Both the position numbers and the translations under genes were made by a program. From positions 1,197,431 through 1,240,885 of the forward strand of contig NZ_DS999574.1 in NCBI RefSeq assembly GCF_000159035.1: DNA of 43,455 nt. The letters run 5' to 3'. The notes beneath the pieces are model-generated. The model was not told where the DNA came from, did no database searches, and worked only from the letters and a program-made list of their open reading frames with translations. Source of the DNA: Actinomyces urogenitalis DSM 15434 (GTDB lineage: Bacteria > Actinomycetota > Actinomycetes > Actinomycetales > Actinomycetaceae). Positions within the stretch are counted from its first letter, which is position 1; every line of letters starts with the position of its first letter. This document shows positions 42,161 to 43,455 of the stretch, one piece after another.

Positions 42161-43455
42161 GTGCACCTCAAGACGTTGACGATCAAGGGATTCAAGTCCT
42201 TCGCCTCGTCAACCACGCTGCGTCTGGAGCCGGGGATCACCGCGGTGGTCGGGCCCAACGGCTCAGGCAAGTCCAACGTCGTAGACGCGCTGACCTGGGT
42301 GATGGGGGAACAGGGAGTCAAGAACCTGCGTGGCGGCTCCATGGCGGACGTCATCTTTGCCGGCGCCGGATCGCGCCCGGCGCTGGGACGCGCCGAGGTG
42401 AGCCTGACCATCGACAACTCTGACGGCGTGCTTCCTATCGACTACACCGAGGTCACCGTCACCCGCACGCTCTTTCGCGGTGGCGGCTCGGAGTACCAGA
42501 TCAACGGCACGCCGTGCCGCCTGCTCGACGTCCAGGAGCTGCTCTCGGACACGGGCCTGGGCCGCCAGATGCACGTCATCGTCGGGCAGGGACGGCTTGA
42601 CGCCGTCCTACAGGCCACCCCGGAGGAGCGCCGTGGCTTCATCGAGGAGGCCGCTGGCGTCCTCAAGCACCGGCGCCGCAAGGAGCGCGCCCTGCGCAAG
42701 CTCGACTCGATGGCCGCCGACCTGGCCCGCCTGACTGACCTGACCGCTGAGTTGCGCCGTCAGCTCGGCCCGCTGGCCCGCCAGGCGGCCGTGGCCCGTC
42801 GGGCTCGCACCATCCAGGTTGAGGTCCGCGACGCCACGGCCCGCCTGCTCGCCGATGAAGTGGTCCAGGCCCAGGCGCTGCTGGAGGCAGGCGATGAGGA
42901 CCAGGCGGCGTTGGCGCGTCGGCGCAGCGAGGCTGAGGAAGCCGAGCGCGTGGCCCGGGCCCGCCTGGCTGAGCTCGCGGGAGCCGAGGCCACCTCGGGC
43001 CAGCGGCTGAGCCGTGCCACGGCCACCTGGGAGGAGCTGACGGCGGCGGCCCAGTCCTTCTCCGCCCTGGCCGACGTCGCCGCCGAGCGCGTGCGTGGCC
43101 TGGCCTCCGCCCCACCGGCCTCCTTCGGCACCGATCCGGAGGAGCTTGAACGCCGTGCGCGGGCGGCTGCCGAGGCGGAGACCGAGCTCGCTGACGCCGT
43201 CGAGGCCGCTCGCACGGCACTGTCACGGGCCACGGAGCAGCGAGGAGATGCTGAGCGCGAGGAGGCGGCGAGCGCGCAGGCGGTTGAGGCACTGGCACGC
43301 CGCCAGGCTGACCGACGCGAGAAGCTGGCCCGTGCCGGAGGAGCGGTTGCCTCGGCGCGCTCGCGGCACGAGGCTGCGCTCACAGCGCGTGAGCAGGCCC
43401 GCACCGCCCTGGCCCAGGCCGTGGACCGTGAGCAGGCCGCACAGGCTGCCCTGGA
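42161..43455 (+). CDS. smc: Chromosome segregation protein SMC (5' part, runs off the window)
   Basis: SMC forms the condensin ring that compacts and segregates the chromosome. The visible 431 residues include the N-terminal ATPase lobe: HLKTLTIKGFKSFA, the P-loop GPNGSGKSN (31-39), VMGEQGVKNLRGG, the signature-linked IVGQGRLDAVLQATPEERR and EEAAGVLKHRRRK. The first Ala/Arg/Glu-rich coiled-coil arm follows from about residue 165. The hinge, the second arm and the C-terminal Walker B lobe lie beyond the right edge. The start is GTG at 42161, 38 bp after the hydrolase gene, with TATCGT 6 nt upstream. No stop codon occurs in this frame to the end of the window. Confidence 0.95.
   Translation, partial: MHLKTLTIKGFKSFASSTTLRLEPGITAVVGPNGSGKSNVVDALTWVMGEQGVKNLRGGSMADVIFAGAGSRPALGRAEVSLTIDNSDGVLPIDYTEVTVTRTLFRGGGSEYQINGTPCRLLDVQELLSDTGLGRQMHVIVGQGRLDAVLQATPEERRGFIEEAAGVLKHRRRKERALRKLDSMAADLARLTDLTAELRRQLGPLARQAAVARRARTIQVEVRDATARLLADEVVQAQALLEAGDEDQAALARRRSEAEEAERVARARLAELAGAEATSGQRLSRATATWEELTAAAQSFSALADVAAERVRGLASAPPASFGTDPEELERRARAAAEAETELADAVEAARTALSRATEQRGDAEREEAASAQAVEALARRQADRREKLARAGGAVASARSRHEAALTAREQARTALAQAVDREQAAQAAL

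Noticed and set aside
1-43455. CRISPR array, toxin-antitoxin pair, prophage or intact insertion sequence
   Set aside because: I saw no regularly spaced repeats with spacers, no transposase, integrase or phage structural genes, and no small paired genes typical of toxin-antitoxin systems.

Overview
The window is a GC-rich, densely packed actinobacterial chromosome segment. Three things point to an Actinomyces-like member of the Actinomycetaceae: the order tRNA-Pro / tig / clpP1 / clpP2 / clpX, long type-2-like IleS and ValS enzymes, and a T-box leader in front of ileS. The genus is an inference from gene content. Many genes lack a Shine-Dalgarno sequence and have a TANNNT-like -10 hexamer exactly 6 nt before the start codon, so leaderless transcription seems common.

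Left part (1-15.5 kb), mostly housekeeping. tRNA-Pro(UGG) lies on the minus strand. A small unknown gene follows, then tig, the clpP1-clpP2 pair, and clpX overlapping a chorismate mutase gene. Two tandem long-chain acyl-CoA synthetase paralogues lie on the minus strand. Then come a lipoprotein gene, a YhbY-type ribosome-assembly protein, a 350-bp convergent gap with a repeated 13-nt motif and a strong hairpin, an AlkD-like DNA glycosylase and valS.

Accessory part (15.5-23.1 kb). A minus-strand operon of six genes has visibly lower GC. Its first gene encodes a 777-residue protein in which a ROK-type transcription factor is fused to a complete Gfo/Idh/MocA oxidoreductase. After it come a Tat-type lipoprotein sugar-binding protein, two ABC sugar permeases and two more Gfo/Idh/MocA oxidoreductases. 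No ABC ATPase is present. This looks like a self-regulated uptake and oxidation module for a sugar, polyol or sugar derivative whose identity the sequence does not show. The fusion is the most unusual object in the window.

Middle part (23.2-30.3 kb). proC and an ornithine cyclodeaminase gene are divergent, and both products can yield proline. A GH13 amylase-like gene and an SDR gene are divergent over only 47 bp, with interleaved leaderless promoters. A glycine-rich single-pass membrane protein gene follows. Next is a pseudogene in which the N-terminal third of a trehalose-6-phosphate hydrolase-like GH13 enzyme is joined in frame to a PTS EIIC domain that is itself cut by a TAG codon.

Right part (30.3-43.5 kb). 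A T-box leader and ileS come first, then a NagD-like HAD phosphatase, folC with an unusual acidic N-terminal extension of about 190 residues, a dhaL without dhaK, and ndk. An ABC exporter pair (ATPase plus NatB-like permease), a membrane-anchored alpha/beta hydrolase and the 5' part of smc complete the window. Hairpin terminators separate most transcription units.
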